Source of the DNA: Cytobacillus gottheilii | GTDB taxonomy: Bacteria; Bacillota; Bacilli; Bacillales; Cytobacillaceae | Assembly: GCF_001636345.1 (NCBI RefSeq) | Contig: NZ_KV440945.1 | Span: 4,127,854 to 4,191,853 of the forward strand | DNA length: 64,000 bases | Reading direction: 5' to 3' | Made by a program: the position numbers and the translations under genes | Shown: positions 7,862 through 15,820 of the stretch, piece after piece | Layout: each line of letters begins with the position of its first letter | Numbering within the stretch: the first letter of the stretch is position 1 | Notes under the pieces: model-generated | What the model saw: the letters and a program-made list of their open reading frames with translations, nothing else | Database searches by the model: none | Told to the model about the DNA's origin: nothing

Positions 7862-9157
7862 TTAAGCTGCTATTGGTTCTTGGATAAATGCATGCATATG
7901 GGGGATGTCCTTCAACATCTTCTCTTCTTGAAACACAAACTGTTTCTTACCAATAGAGAAGAGTATACGGATGATCTTATTACATAAAGCAATTAAAGAC
8001 TGCATCTTTTTCAACGGATTTTCAGGTCTCGTTGTGTAGTAATGATGGAGGGCTTTAAAGGCTTTGTTCTTGGCTACTAGAATCATAGATGCCCGGAATA
8101 ACAATGCTCGTAATTTCTTTCGACCACGTTTGGTTATCCTGGTTCTCCCTTTATGCTTACCTGATGTATTTTCTTTTAAGCTAAGTCCAGCCAGTTTAGT
8201 TATCTGGCGAGGATGATTGTATTCACTCAAATCGCCTACTTCAGCGAAGAAACCCGCCACTGTATCGCGGCCAATTCCTGTTATTTCTAACATTTGATCA
8301 ACGCCTGGAATATCTTGAAGTAGTGTATCCAGAGTTTGGTCAAGTTCCTCAAACTTGTTTTGAATGAGTTCATACTTTTGGATTAACGTTCTTAACTCCA
8401 TTTTAGCCATCATGGCACCCTGACGGATGCCAATCGAGCGATTGGCTGCTTCTTTTAAAGCACGAATCTTCTTAATCCCTATACTTCGTTTCACTGCTTG
8501 CCTAAGATATTCAAGCAATTCTTCTTCTGTATATCTCACCAGTTCTTCCGGTAATGCTTCAAGCTTTAATAAATGAAGAGCTGCCTTCCCTTCCCAACTT
8601 TTAAAGACGGTAAAGAACTCTGGAAAATATCGATCAATCCAGTTGTGTACCTGTCCTTGCACTATTTGTAAGTCTACATTTAATAGATCACGTAATTTCT
8701 TAGCCACACGCAGTTCTGCAAAAACTCCTTGTGGTATCGTTGGTTCGGAGTATCTACCATCTTTGACTAGTTGTGCAATGACTTTTGCGTCTTTCACATC
8801 ATTCTTAGTTGGAGAATTATCGTCTAGCTCCTTACTGTGCTTGACGTGTAAGGGGTTGACCGTGACGAACTTAATCTGTTCTTCCTTTAAAATATGAGCT
8901 AAATTGAGCCAATAATGGCCTGTTGGCTCCATTCCAGTAATGACAGACTCCATTTCGTATGAATCTTTTATTTGATTAATCCAATTAATAAATGTCCTGA
9001 CTCCCTCTTGAGTATTATCAAAAAAGCAAGTAGAACCTAATTCTATTCCACGATAATCCTGTGCTCTAGCTACATGATGATGTTTGGCAATATCAATACC
9101 AATGATTAAGGTTTTTGGTGTAATTTGAGCTATTTTATGATTTTGGTTATAATTCAT
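7862..9157 (-). CDS. IS110-family transposase, complete
   Basis: A 431-residue DEDD recombinase. Catalytic acidic residues are read as D22 (IGIDIAK), E77 (GMEPTGHYW), D120 and D123 (KNDVKDAKVIAQL). The C-terminal Transposase_20 domain includes the serine in the TSGKHKGRTR segment (S332), which is the conserved nucleophile position in this family. A helix-hairpin-helix-like GVDQMLEITGIGRDTV precedes it. ATG 9157 follows GGAGG. The leader folds into a long hairpin. It is a different subgroup from the partial IS110 at 1-342. The gene appears intact. Confidence 0.92.
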   Translation of the reverse strand: MNYNQNHKIAQITPKTLIIGIDIAKHHHVARAQDYRGIELGSTCFFDNTQEGVRTFINWINQIKDSYEMESVITGMEPTGHYWLNLAHILKEEQIKFVTVNPLHVKHSKELDDNSPTKNDVKDAKVIAQLVKDGRYSEPTIPQGVFAELRVAKKLRDLLNVDLQIVQGQVHNWIDRYFPEFFTVFKSWEGKAALHLLKLEALPEELVRYTEEELLEYLRQAVKRSIGIKKIRALKEAANRSIGIRQGAMMAKMELRTLIQKYELIQNKFEELDQTLDTLLQDIPGVDQMLEITGIGRDTVAGFFAEVGDLSEYNHPRQITKLAGLSLKENTSGKHKGRTRITKRGRKKLRALLFRASMILVAKNKAFKALHHYYTTRPENPLKKMQSLIALCNKIIRILFSIGKKQFVFQEEKMLKDIPHMHAFIQEPIAA

Positions 9158-9160
9158 TTT

Positions 9161-9233
9161 GAGACCTCCGAGTAGATATTTTGTCCCTTTTAGCTAGCCG
9201 GCTTAGGACACATTTATCTTATCAAGAGGTCTT
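9161..9233 (-). ncRNA. Long imperfect hairpin in the IS110 transposase leader
   Basis: In transcript direction the paired arms are AGACCTC with GAGGTCT, AGATA with TATCT, and TGTCC with GGACA, nested in order, with an AGCCGGCT palindrome near the tip. The distal arm contains the transposase ribosome binding site (GGAGGTCTC), so folding could limit transposase translation. It could also be part of a bridge-RNA-like left-end transcript, which is inference. Confidence 0.5.
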
Positions 9234-9261
9234 TTTTCTATCAAATCTCATTTTCACTTAT

Positions 9262-9292
9262 TACAGGAATGCTGCCCCTTTTATTACATAAG
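9262..9292. repeat. Dispersed intergenic repeat, copy near 9.3 kb
   Basis: ACAGGAATGCTGCCCCTTTT followed by ATTACATAAG resembles sequence at 5754-5790 and 6621-6657 (ACAGGAATGCTG.CCCTTTAG) and at 9902-9935 (CCTGCGCCGTTTGTTACATAAG). The shared core is CTGCnCCnTTTnTTACATAAG. It sits just upstream of the IS110 leader. Confidence 0.55.
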
Positions 9293-9477
9293 AAAATCTG
9301 CCTAATTTGGCAGTTGGATCTTCATAAAAAGCACTTAACTATTTTTCATTAACGCACTCTCAGCATAATAAACTTATCTGCATTATTTACGTTAGGTTAT
9401 ATGGGTTGTTAATTTAAAGGTAAACCTTGACCCTTAGTCACTACAACTTGGAGCTAGTGCCGCCACATAACTCCTTA
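9293..9477. other. Short intergenic stretch between IS110 and the small membrane protein
   Basis: No gene or clear signal was recognised apart from a weak CTGCC..GGCAG hairpin at 9298-9315. Confidence 0.35.
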
Positions 9478-9822
9478 TCAATATTCTTTTTTTACAGGAA
9501 ACAAAAGTATCCAAGATTTATATATTAGTTTAAGTATCCAATAAAAGAAGAAAAAGTTAAATGCCAAGCCGAGTGATTCTAACGTATATAACGATCCTCC
9601 CCGATAAACTAAAGCATCTGCTGGAAAACCAAAATAATAATACCCAAAGTCATTATCCATCCGATATCCAAGGTCAGGGATTATAGCAATTATGGGAATG
9701 AAAATAATGCTTAAAATAGTTAGCTTTACTTTTTGTGAATTCATTTTCTTAATGTTCAATAAAATAGCTATTATTAACCCATTCACCAGAAATCCGATTA
9801 ACAAAGTTAGAGCATCTGACAT
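9478..9822 (-). CDS. Small hypothetical membrane protein
   Basis: A 114-residue protein that is mostly hydrophobic, with three likely membrane segments: residues 4-23, 33-51 and 84-105. Between the second and third is a polar aromatic loop (YRMDNDFGYYYFGFPADALVYRGG). The tail KKEY is charged. AAGGAG precedes the ATG at 9822. No family is recognised, and no catalytic motif or neighbouring partner is apparent. Confidence 0.6.
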   Translation of the reverse strand: MSDALTLLIGFLVNGLIIAILLNIKKMNSQKVKLTILSIIFIPIIAIIPDLGYRMDNDFGYYYFGFPADALVYRGGSLYTLESLGLAFNFFFFYWILKLIYKSWILLFPVKKEY

Positions 9823-9901
9823 TGAATCAACTCCTTGTGAATTCTAAGTGATTGTTCATTATAATATTATAACAAATTCTCCCAATTTTTTTGATTTAAA
9901 T

Positions 9902-9935
9902 TAAACAAACCTGCGCCGTTTGTTACATAAGAACG
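9902..9935. repeat. Dispersed intergenic repeat, copy near 9.9 kb
   Basis: AACCTGCGCCGTTTGTTACA then TAAGAAC; it shares CTGCnCCnTTTnTTACATAAG with 9262-9292 and the CCTGCCCCGTTTCT segments at 5716 and 6583. It overlaps the stop codon of a decayed frame on the minus strand. Confidence 0.5.
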
Positions 9936-10062
9936 GTACAACTTTCTTTTAAATCTACAGGCGAGAAAGCTGGATGCTCTCCTGAATATAAACCTTCCTC
10001 TATGGCCTTTTGGAGTCGGGTGTCATTCGCTCCCATTTCACTCAAGAAAAGATCGTATTTTA
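9923..10062 (-). pseudogene. Remnant of an unidentified gene (C-terminal fragment)
   Basis: An open minus-strand frame reads KYDLFLSEMGANDTRLQKAI, then EEGLYSGEHPAFSPVDLKES and CTVLM before TAA. The composition looks protein-like rather than random, but no start or upstream portion exists: the preceding sequence is the terminator of the next gene. The parent family was not recognised. Confidence 0.35.
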
Positions 10063-10079
10063 AAAAGCAACAAAAAAAC

Positions 10080-10117
10080 CCGAATGATTAGTAAACTGTT
10101 ATGTTCTAATCATTCGG
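10080..10117 (-). terminator. Rho-independent terminator of the MMPL operon
   Basis: The stem CCGAATGATTAG / CTAATCATTCGG is followed on the minus strand by GGTTTTTTTG. It lies about 85 bp beyond the stop at 10203. A near-homologous hairpin ends the short-chain dehydrogenase gene at 17560. Confidence 0.85.
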
Positions 10118-10202
10118 ATATATCACTAGACCTAATCCTTCTGTATCAGCCTGTTTATGATTTACTGCTCTTTAATTCCAGTCAAAATCTCCGCACATGT
10201 TC

Positions 10203-12020
10203 TTATCTAAACAAATCCAGCAGCAAATCCCAAAAGCCTTTTTCTTCTTCAGGCTCTGCCGTTTTTGTTTCTTCTTCCTTCTTCTCAATGCTACTTGTTT
10301 TAATGACAAATTGAACAGAGTGTACGTCCTCATTTTTTGATGATGTAAAAGATACAGGGGTGAAATCGGATTTATCGAATTCACCAATCATTTCATTGAT
10401 TTGCGCTTGCATTTCTGCTGGCATATCTTTTGTTTCTTCATATAGTTGAGCTGTTCCATCTTGAAGAGCAGCTGTTCCTTCATTTAATTCACTTGTTCCA
10501 TTTGCAATACCTGTTATACCTGTATGCAATTGGCTATAAGAAGAAGCAAGCTGGTTAACGCCTCCAGTATAACCTACCAAACCAGAATGAAATTCACTGT
10601 AATTAGCGGATAATGCCGCCAATCCTTTTTGCAGTTCTCCCAATCCGCTCATATCCATATCTTGTAAAGAACCAGTAAGATTCTCAGAGATTGAAGATAA
10701 TGTCCCGCTCATCGTCTTCATGTTCCCATTCAACTCATCTAATGAAGGCTGTACTGCAGCAAATGCTGCCTTGACAGCAGAATAAGTTGCTTTCACTTTT
10801 TGCGCGGCTTTATATGTCGCGATTAACTTATCCAGCACTTTTGCATCCGCACCGCTGGCATACAAACCTGCAATTTCCTGCTCTGTCAGCTGCCCTGCAG
10901 GAATTTCGGCAATTGCAGCATCTAACGCCTGATAGCTTTTTGCATATTGATCGCTTAAAGTATTTAACCCGCTAGCAGCTTGGGTCAAACCAGCAGCAAG
11001 CTCTGAAAGGCCTTTTGGCAATTCAGTTAGACTGCTTAGGTCCATATTCGATGATGAACCCGATGATAAGGCACTGTTCATCTTACTTAATGCTCCGCCA
11101 ATCTCTTTAGATGCATTAATGATCTCATATGAAGAACCGTCTAGCTGATTTATGCCATTGAGATATTCACTGGAGCCACTTCTCATAGAAGTTGCTCCGT
11201 TATTTAATTGAGACACTCCAGTCCTTAAATCAGCAACTCCGTTATTAAGTTCAGAAATCGCATCTGTTAAAGCACCCATATCATCTGTTAGATTATTAAT
11301 TTCTGATGTATCAATCGGCAGAGTGGATGGTGCAGCAGCGATATCAATTCCTTGAAACTCAAAATCATGAACATCACCCTGCACGCTAAGCGTATCTTCC
11401 TGCCCTGGCATTACGGTAAATGTCACTTGCTTATTCTCACCAGCATTAGCAATCATTCCGCCTGAGGCTTCAATATTTTCATATAGGTTTGAAAGCTGAA
11501 GAGAAACCTGAAGCAAATAATTATCATAAAAAACAGTGTCTACATTGTCATTTGCACTGACATCTATTGAAATTTCCAGTTGTCCTGACTGTCCGGCAAG
11601 GTCTGCAGCATTGATTTCATTTCCATCTAAGGAATAAGTGACATTTATATTCCATGGTAAATCGGTATCTTCCTGCATATTGCCTTGATAATAAAATTTC
11701 CCCTCAGGAGCTTGAATTGAAATCGATTCATTTTCTTGCTGTATCTCTGATAAATCTGTTAAATTTTTGACACTATCATACATTCCAAAATCCTGAATTT
11801 CACCGGCTTCTGCAACATCAAGCGTGTTGACGACATAGATGTCTTCTAATGTGCCGCCCGCTTCTAAAGTTGCATATATAACCTCATCCTTCGAAGTAAG
11901 CTGACCTTTTGAAGCTTCTGCATAAGCATTGTCATGTGCAAATCCATTGTTAAGAAATACTGGAAAGATGATTACAAGAGCAAGCATACTTCGATACATC
12001 TGTTTTTTTCTCATCATCAT
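10203..12020 (-). CDS. Secreted/surface coiled-coil protein partnered with an MMPL exporter
   Basis: A 605-residue protein with an N-terminal signal sequence (basic MMMRKKQ start, hydrophobic residues 10-28, AHA-like cleavage region), a beta-rich segment to about 230, then a long run of heptad and SGxxxLxxGxxxL repeats (residues 235-540) like the central region of YhgE/Pip-type proteins. No C-terminal membrane anchor is seen. It overlaps the MMPL gene in an ATGA-type junction, so it is translationally coupled. In Firmicutes such pairs sit next to a TetR regulator, as here. Probably an extracytoplasmic partner of the transporter; substrate unknown. Confidence 0.75.
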   Translation of the reverse strand: MMMRKKQMYRSMLALVIIFPVFLNNGFAHDNAYAEASKGQLTSKDEVIYATLEAGGTLEDIYVVNTLDVAEAGEIQDFGMYDSVKNLTDLSEIQQENESISIQAPEGKFYYQGNMQEDTDLPWNINVTYSLDGNEINAADLAGQSGQLEISIDVSANDNVDTVFYDNYLLQVSLQLSNLYENIEASGGMIANAGENKQVTFTVMPGQEDTLSVQGDVHDFEFQGIDIAAAPSTLPIDTSEINNLTDDMGALTDAISELNNGVADLRTGVSQLNNGATSMRSGSSEYLNGINQLDGSSYEIINASKEIGGALSKMNSALSSGSSSNMDLSSLTELPKGLSELAAGLTQAASGLNTLSDQYAKSYQALDAAIAEIPAGQLTEQEIAGLYASGADAKVLDKLIATYKAAQKVKATYSAVKAAFAAVQPSLDELNGNMKTMSGTLSSISENLTGSLQDMDMSGLGELQKGLAALSANYSEFHSGLVGYTGGVNQLASSYSQLHTGITGIANGTSELNEGTAALQDGTAQLYEETKDMPAEMQAQINEMIGEFDKSDFTPVSFTSSKNEDVHSVQFVIKTSSIEKKEEETKTAEPEEEKGFWDLLLDLFR

Positions 12021-14071
12021 TCTCCCTCATAAAAATTTGATTTCATTGTTGTCTTCTTAATCACCTTATCAAAGACAACAAGCATCGCTGGCAGCAGCAG
12101 CACAACCATGATAAATGCCAGTAATGCTCCTCTTCCTAATAATAATCCAATTGACGATACGATTGGATTTGAAGAGGTTGCCCATAAGATAAATCCTACA
12201 CTTGATAAAATAGCCGCTGATATTGATATCGAGAATGTTTTTTCATCTAATGTTTTCTTAATCGCCTTCATCGCAGGCATCTCTTTGCGATGTTCATTAT
12301 AGGCTTCTGTTAATAGGATCGCATAATCAACCGTTGCAGCCAGTTGAACAGTACTAATAATCAAATAGCCTACAAATACTAACGACGAATTTGAAAAGTA
12401 TGGTATAGAAAGATTGATCCATACGGCCGATTGAATCGTCAGAAGCAAAACAACCGGTATAGAAATAGATTTAAACGTTACGAGAAGTACAATAGCAATG
12501 GAAACGACCGTTAAAATATTGACAACAATGTTATCTGTTGCAACCGTATTTTTTATATCATACAAGGTCACACTCTCACCTAAGCTAAATGCTTCATCTC
12601 CATAATAGTTATCCGCTATTTCCTCTACATTACTGACAATTGAAAATGGAATATCTCCTTCAGTTGCCTGATTTGTATTAATAATAATGCGGCTGTAATT
12701 CTCAGAATAAAATTCACTTGTGATGGTTTCTTCCAAGTATTCAGGCGGAATCACAGCTCCTACATTATTAACATAGGCAATCACACTTGTGACATAATCA
12801 AGTTGCTCCAGATCTTCAACAAGCTCTGCTTCCTTAGCGGTATCCCCTTTTGGCACAAGAAGCACAATTGGTGTCGCTTCACCAAACGCCTCTTTTATAA
12901 CAATAAAGTCACTGCCGGCACGTGTTGTTTCTGGCTGCTCACCTAAACCATAAGTAAAAGTAGTATTACTTTGGGCTAAAAAGGCAGGAACAATAATAAT
13001 CAGGACAAGCAATAGGCTCGGAAATCTTAACTTCATCATGAGTTTTCCGGTACCAGCAAAGCTTGGCACAAAGCTTTTATGCTGTGTTTTATCCATCCAC
13101 TTATAAAAATAAAGCGTTAGTGCCGGCAAGAACACCATAACACTAATGAAACTCAATATAATTCCCTTAACTAAATTCAAACCGAGATCAGAACCGATTT
13201 GAAACTCCATAAAGGTTAATGCAATAAAGCCGAAAAAGGTAGTCGCAGCACTAGCTGTAATTGCCGGAAATGATTTTTTCATGGCAAGCTGCATCGCTTC
13301 TTCAGGACTATTCGTTTTCTTCCGATAATCTGAAAAACTATGCAGTAAAAAGACGGCATAATCCAAAGAAACAGCCAGCTGTAAAATAGGTGCTACAGAT
13401 TGTGTGACAAAAGAAACTTCTCCAATAAAAATATTCGTCCCTAAATTAATCAGGACCGATACCCCTATAGCGGTTAAGAAAAACAATGGTTCAATCCACG
13501 AAGTTGTCGAAATGACAAGGATAAAAATAATCAGGGGAACCAATAGGATCGCCGCATACATGGACTCTGTTCCTGCCATTTTTTGAGACGAAGCTGTATT
13601 GATCGCTTCTCCCGCAATAGCACCTTCCTCACCGATCAATTCATAGATCTCATCTGTAATGGCTACTTCTTCACCTGATGTGACAGCGATTGAAAACAAC
13701 GCATTTCGATCTTTATAATAAGACTCAACTGTATCACGATCAGCCATCTCTAATGGCGTCTTTAAATCGACAACATCATCTAGCCATATTACCTCTGAGA
13801 CTCCATCAATAGCTGTTAATTCTTCTTTAAAGCTAAGCGCCTCCTGCACAGTTACATCCGAAATCATTACTCGTGTATTGGGGACAGTGGCAGTGAACTC
13901 TTCCTCCATTATCTCCATTGCTTTGGTTGACCCCGCATCGTCCGGCAAGTAGTCCACCATATTATAATTGACGGACACAAAGAACTGTGCCACCGTAGAA
14001 AGGACCGTAACTAAAGCAAATATTAGCAAGACGGCTTTTTTATGTTTAATAATATGTTCTGCAATACGAAT
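12017..14071 (-). CDS. MMPL/RND-family transporter
   Basis: About 684 residues if started at 14071. It has two MMPL halves, each with one membrane helix, an extracytoplasmic domain and five further helices (FILVISTTSWIEPLFFLTAI and SISIPVVLLLTIQSAVWINL mark the helical blocks). Family members export lipids or hydrophobic drugs using proton-motive force. The only good ribosome binding site (GAGAGG, 14080s) points to ATT 14071, giving the family-typical N-terminus RIAEHIIKHKKAVLLIF. The first standard start is TTG 14029, which would cut into the first helix. It is divergent from a TetR gene that probably controls it. Confidence 0.85.
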   Translation of the reverse strand: MRIAEHIIKHKKAVLLIFALVTVLSTVAQFFVSVNYNMVDYLPDDAGSTKAMEIMEEEFTATVPNTRVMISDVTVQEALSFKEELTAIDGVSEVIWLDDVVDLKTPLEMADRDTVESYYKDRNALFSIAVTSGEEVAITDEIYELIGEEGAIAGEAINTASSQKMAGTESMYAAILLVPLIIFILVISTTSWIEPLFFLTAIGVSVLINLGTNIFIGEVSFVTQSVAPILQLAVSLDYAVFLLHSFSDYRKKTNSPEEAMQLAMKKSFPAITASAATTFFGFIALTFMEFQIGSDLGLNLVKGIILSFISVMVFLPALTLYFYKWMDKTQHKSFVPSFAGTGKLMMKLRFPSLLLVLIIIVPAFLAQSNTTFTYGLGEQPETTRAGSDFIVIKEAFGEATPIVLLVPKGDTAKEAELVEDLEQLDYVTSVIAYVNNVGAVIPPEYLEETITSEFYSENYSRIIINTNQATEGDIPFSIVSNVEEIADNYYGDEAFSLGESVTLYDIKNTVATDNIVVNILTVVSIAIVLLVTFKSISIPVVLLLTIQSAVWINLSIPYFSNSSLVFVGYLIISTVQLAATVDYAILLTEAYNEHRKEMPAMKAIKKTLDEKTFSISISAAILSSVGFILWATSSNPIVSSIGLLLGRGALLAFIMVVLLLPAMLVVFDKVIKKTTMKSNFYEGE

Positions 14072-14127
14072 CTTTTTTCACCTCTCTTGAGTCATTTGTC
14101 ATTACACTTTATCATTATATAAACACG

Positions 14128-14197
14128 GTGTTGGCTATTCAACAAACAGTTACCTTCATTATGTACGTTGCCCAACACATTTAACTGAAGTGTTGGC
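14128..14197. promoter_or_regulatory. Candidate TetR operators between the MMPL and tetR genes
   Basis: Three copies of GTGTTGGC or its complement occur: 14128-14135, 14170-14178 (inverted) and 14190-14197. The last two form an inverted repeat with an 11-nt spacer. Location in the divergent intergenic region fits autoregulation and control of the MMPL operon by the adjacent TetR protein. Confidence 0.6.
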
Positions 14198-14229
14198 TAA
14201 CTAATCATCATGGATAAAAGAAGAGAGGA

Positions 14230-14805
14230 ATGTTGAATTTGAGTACGAAATTAGATAGACGCAAGCAATATACACGCATGGTATTAATGGATAGTCTGGT
14301 TGCGTTATTGCAGGAAAAACAAATATCTACTATTACCATCAAAGAAATATGTGAGCTTGCCGATATTAACCGTTCTACATTCTACGCCCACTATTCCAAT
14401 CAATATGACTTATTACATTCTATCGAAGAAAAATTCATACAGGACATGATGTCTGCATTAGAACAATACAACTTCTCTAAAGAAGAAGAAGCCTTCTTAA
14501 TCATTGAGAAAATTCTGGAGTTCATAGCGAATAATAAGATCATTTGCCAAGTTCTCCTTGATCAGAGCACCGAACGCCATTTTCAAAAACAAGGAACGCT
14601 TATTATTAAAAAATTTATTTTTAATCAGTGGATAGCTAAAAACACACTTGATCGGCATCAGTTTGAATACATAAGCATCTTTGTGGTAGGAGGCAGCGTG
14701 TTTGTCATCAAAAACTGGCTGGAAACTGGGATGAAGGAAAGTTATCAGGAAATGGCAGAGATTATAAACAATCTTATTAATAAAGGCTTATCAACGATGC
14801 GCTAA
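14230..14805 (+). CDS. TetR/AcrR-family transcriptional regulator
   Basis: A 191-residue regulator with an N-terminal TetR helix-turn-helix at residues 33-62 (TITIKEICELADINRSTFYA then HYSNQYDLL) and a C-terminal TetR_C_7-like helical domain (NWLETGMKESYQEMAEIINN). ATG 14230 lies only 2 nt after the AGAGAGG ribosome binding site, so TTG 14239 may be the true start. It is divergent from the MMPL/secreted-protein operon, with repeated GTGTTGGC sites between, and most likely represses it. Confidence 0.88.
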   Translation: MLNLSTKLDRRKQYTRMVLMDSLVALLQEKQISTITIKEICELADINRSTFYAHYSNQYDLLHSIEEKFIQDMMSALEQYNFSKEEEAFLIIEKILEFIANNKIICQVLLDQSTERHFQKQGTLIIKKFIFNQWIAKNTLDRHQFEYISIFVVGGSVFVIKNWLETGMKESYQEMAEIINNLINKGLSTMR

Positions 14806-14833
14806 GAAAGGGTAATATATTAACAATAAAAAA

Positions 14834-14858
14834 CCCGGAAACGAGTTCGTTATCCGGG
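14834..14858 (-). terminator. Terminator after the MOSC gene
   Basis: CCCGGA / TCCGGG stem followed on the minus strand by GTTTTTTATTG. It may also stop converging tetR transcription. Confidence 0.75.
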
Positions 14859-14902
14859 GCATCATCTAAAAAGAAAAATCATCATCCCTAATAGTTTTTT
14901 TA

Positions 14903-15628
14903 TTAAGAAAAAAGATGAACTTCATCTCCAACTTGGATACTGCCTGTTTTCACTACCGATGCATAGACACCAAAATGATTATTTCTTTCTTTAATCACCG
15001 TTTTATGTATACTCGAATCCCGTTCACCGCTTACAGGATCAACCGTAATGATCATACATCTTTTGCAGTACCTGACGAATTCTATTTCAACTTCATTTCC
15101 AATCCGAATTCGTTTGCCAAACCATTCCTCTTCTACGAATGGAACTTTGTCAGTTAAATTAAGTATTAAATTGGGGCGGAATCGTCTAGAATCAACCTCA
15201 TGCCCCCATATTTCTTCAAGCTTTTTCAGGGAAGCATCCGTAACAATCAGAAGATGTTCTTCTGCGATCGGACCGATGGGAACATGGGAAGGAGAATACA
15301 CAACCGTGGATACTGCACGCTTTGATTTTTTCTCCATTTCATGAAGTAAATTCTGGTCGTCCCAATCAAAGATTTTGCCTTCCGGTGTCTCTACAACTAC
15401 TCTTGGATAACGATCAGATTCCTCTTCCCCCTGAAAACGCGCACTATACTGTACCATCTCTGGCAATTGGGTTATCGTTAAAAAATTCCCTTTTTTCGTT
15501 TCATCAAGATAAGCATGGCTGCGGTCTCCATACAGGCCATAACTCATTACTTTGGATGTTTGAACACTTTCTCCGCGTAATGATTTAACTGGATGACGGA
15601 CAATCTGTTCAATGTGACCGATTATCAA
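14903..15628 (-). CDS. MOSC domain protein
   Basis: About 241 residues: an N-terminal MOSC_N beta-barrel (IEQIVRHPVKSLRGESV) and a C-terminal MOSC domain with VDSRRFRPNLIL, a conserved cysteine in FVRYCKRCMIITVDP, and the closing NHFGVYASVVKTGSIQVGDEV. MOSC proteins relate to the molybdenum-cofactor sulfurase C-domain and to mARC/YcbX-type detoxification proteins; B. subtilis YflK-like proteins are relatives. TTG 15628 is chosen because GAGG sits 8 nt upstream; a GTG at 15637 directly abuts that site. Monocistronic. Confidence 0.85.
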   Translation of the reverse strand: MIIGHIEQIVRHPVKSLRGESVQTSKVMSYGLYGDRSHAYLDETKKGNFLTITQLPEMVQYSARFQGEEESDRYPRVVVETPEGKIFDWDDQNLLHEMEKKSKRAVSTVVYSPSHVPIGPIAEEHLLIVTDASLKKLEEIWGHEVDSRRFRPNLILNLTDKVPFVEEEWFGKRIRIGNEVEIEFVRYCKRCMIITVDPVSGERDSSIHKTVIKERNNHFGVYASVVKTGSIQVGDEVHLFS

Positions 15629-15710
15629 TACATTCACCTCAATACTGATTCTGATGATTAATCATAATAAAAAAATGCACCAGTTCCAACAGATGAAAAG
15701 GGCATTTTTT

Positions 15711-15757
15711 TGCAGGTGACAGATAAATCCCATCAGAGACTCTCCCGCCACCTGCAT
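15711..15757. repeat. Inverted repeat between the betaine-binding and MOSC genes
   Basis: TGCAGGTG and CACCTGCA pair around a loop of about 30 nt. An adjoining AAAAAATGC / GCATTTTTTT pair lies at 15669-15711. It probably acts as a terminator for the gene at 15821; no riboswitch consensus matched. Confidence 0.45.
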
Positions 15758-15820
15758 ATGCTTCGCTTCTACACTAACTCTGTCTTATTTGTGTAAGGCT
15801 TCTGTTCTGACTATATATTT

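Noticed and set aside
15711..15757. Possible glycine or other riboswitch (GCGGGAGAG within a long hairpin)
   Set aside because: Only GGGAGAG resembles a glycine aptamer; the other conserved blocks are missing and it lies downstream of a complete gene, so it is more likely a terminator-type hairpin.
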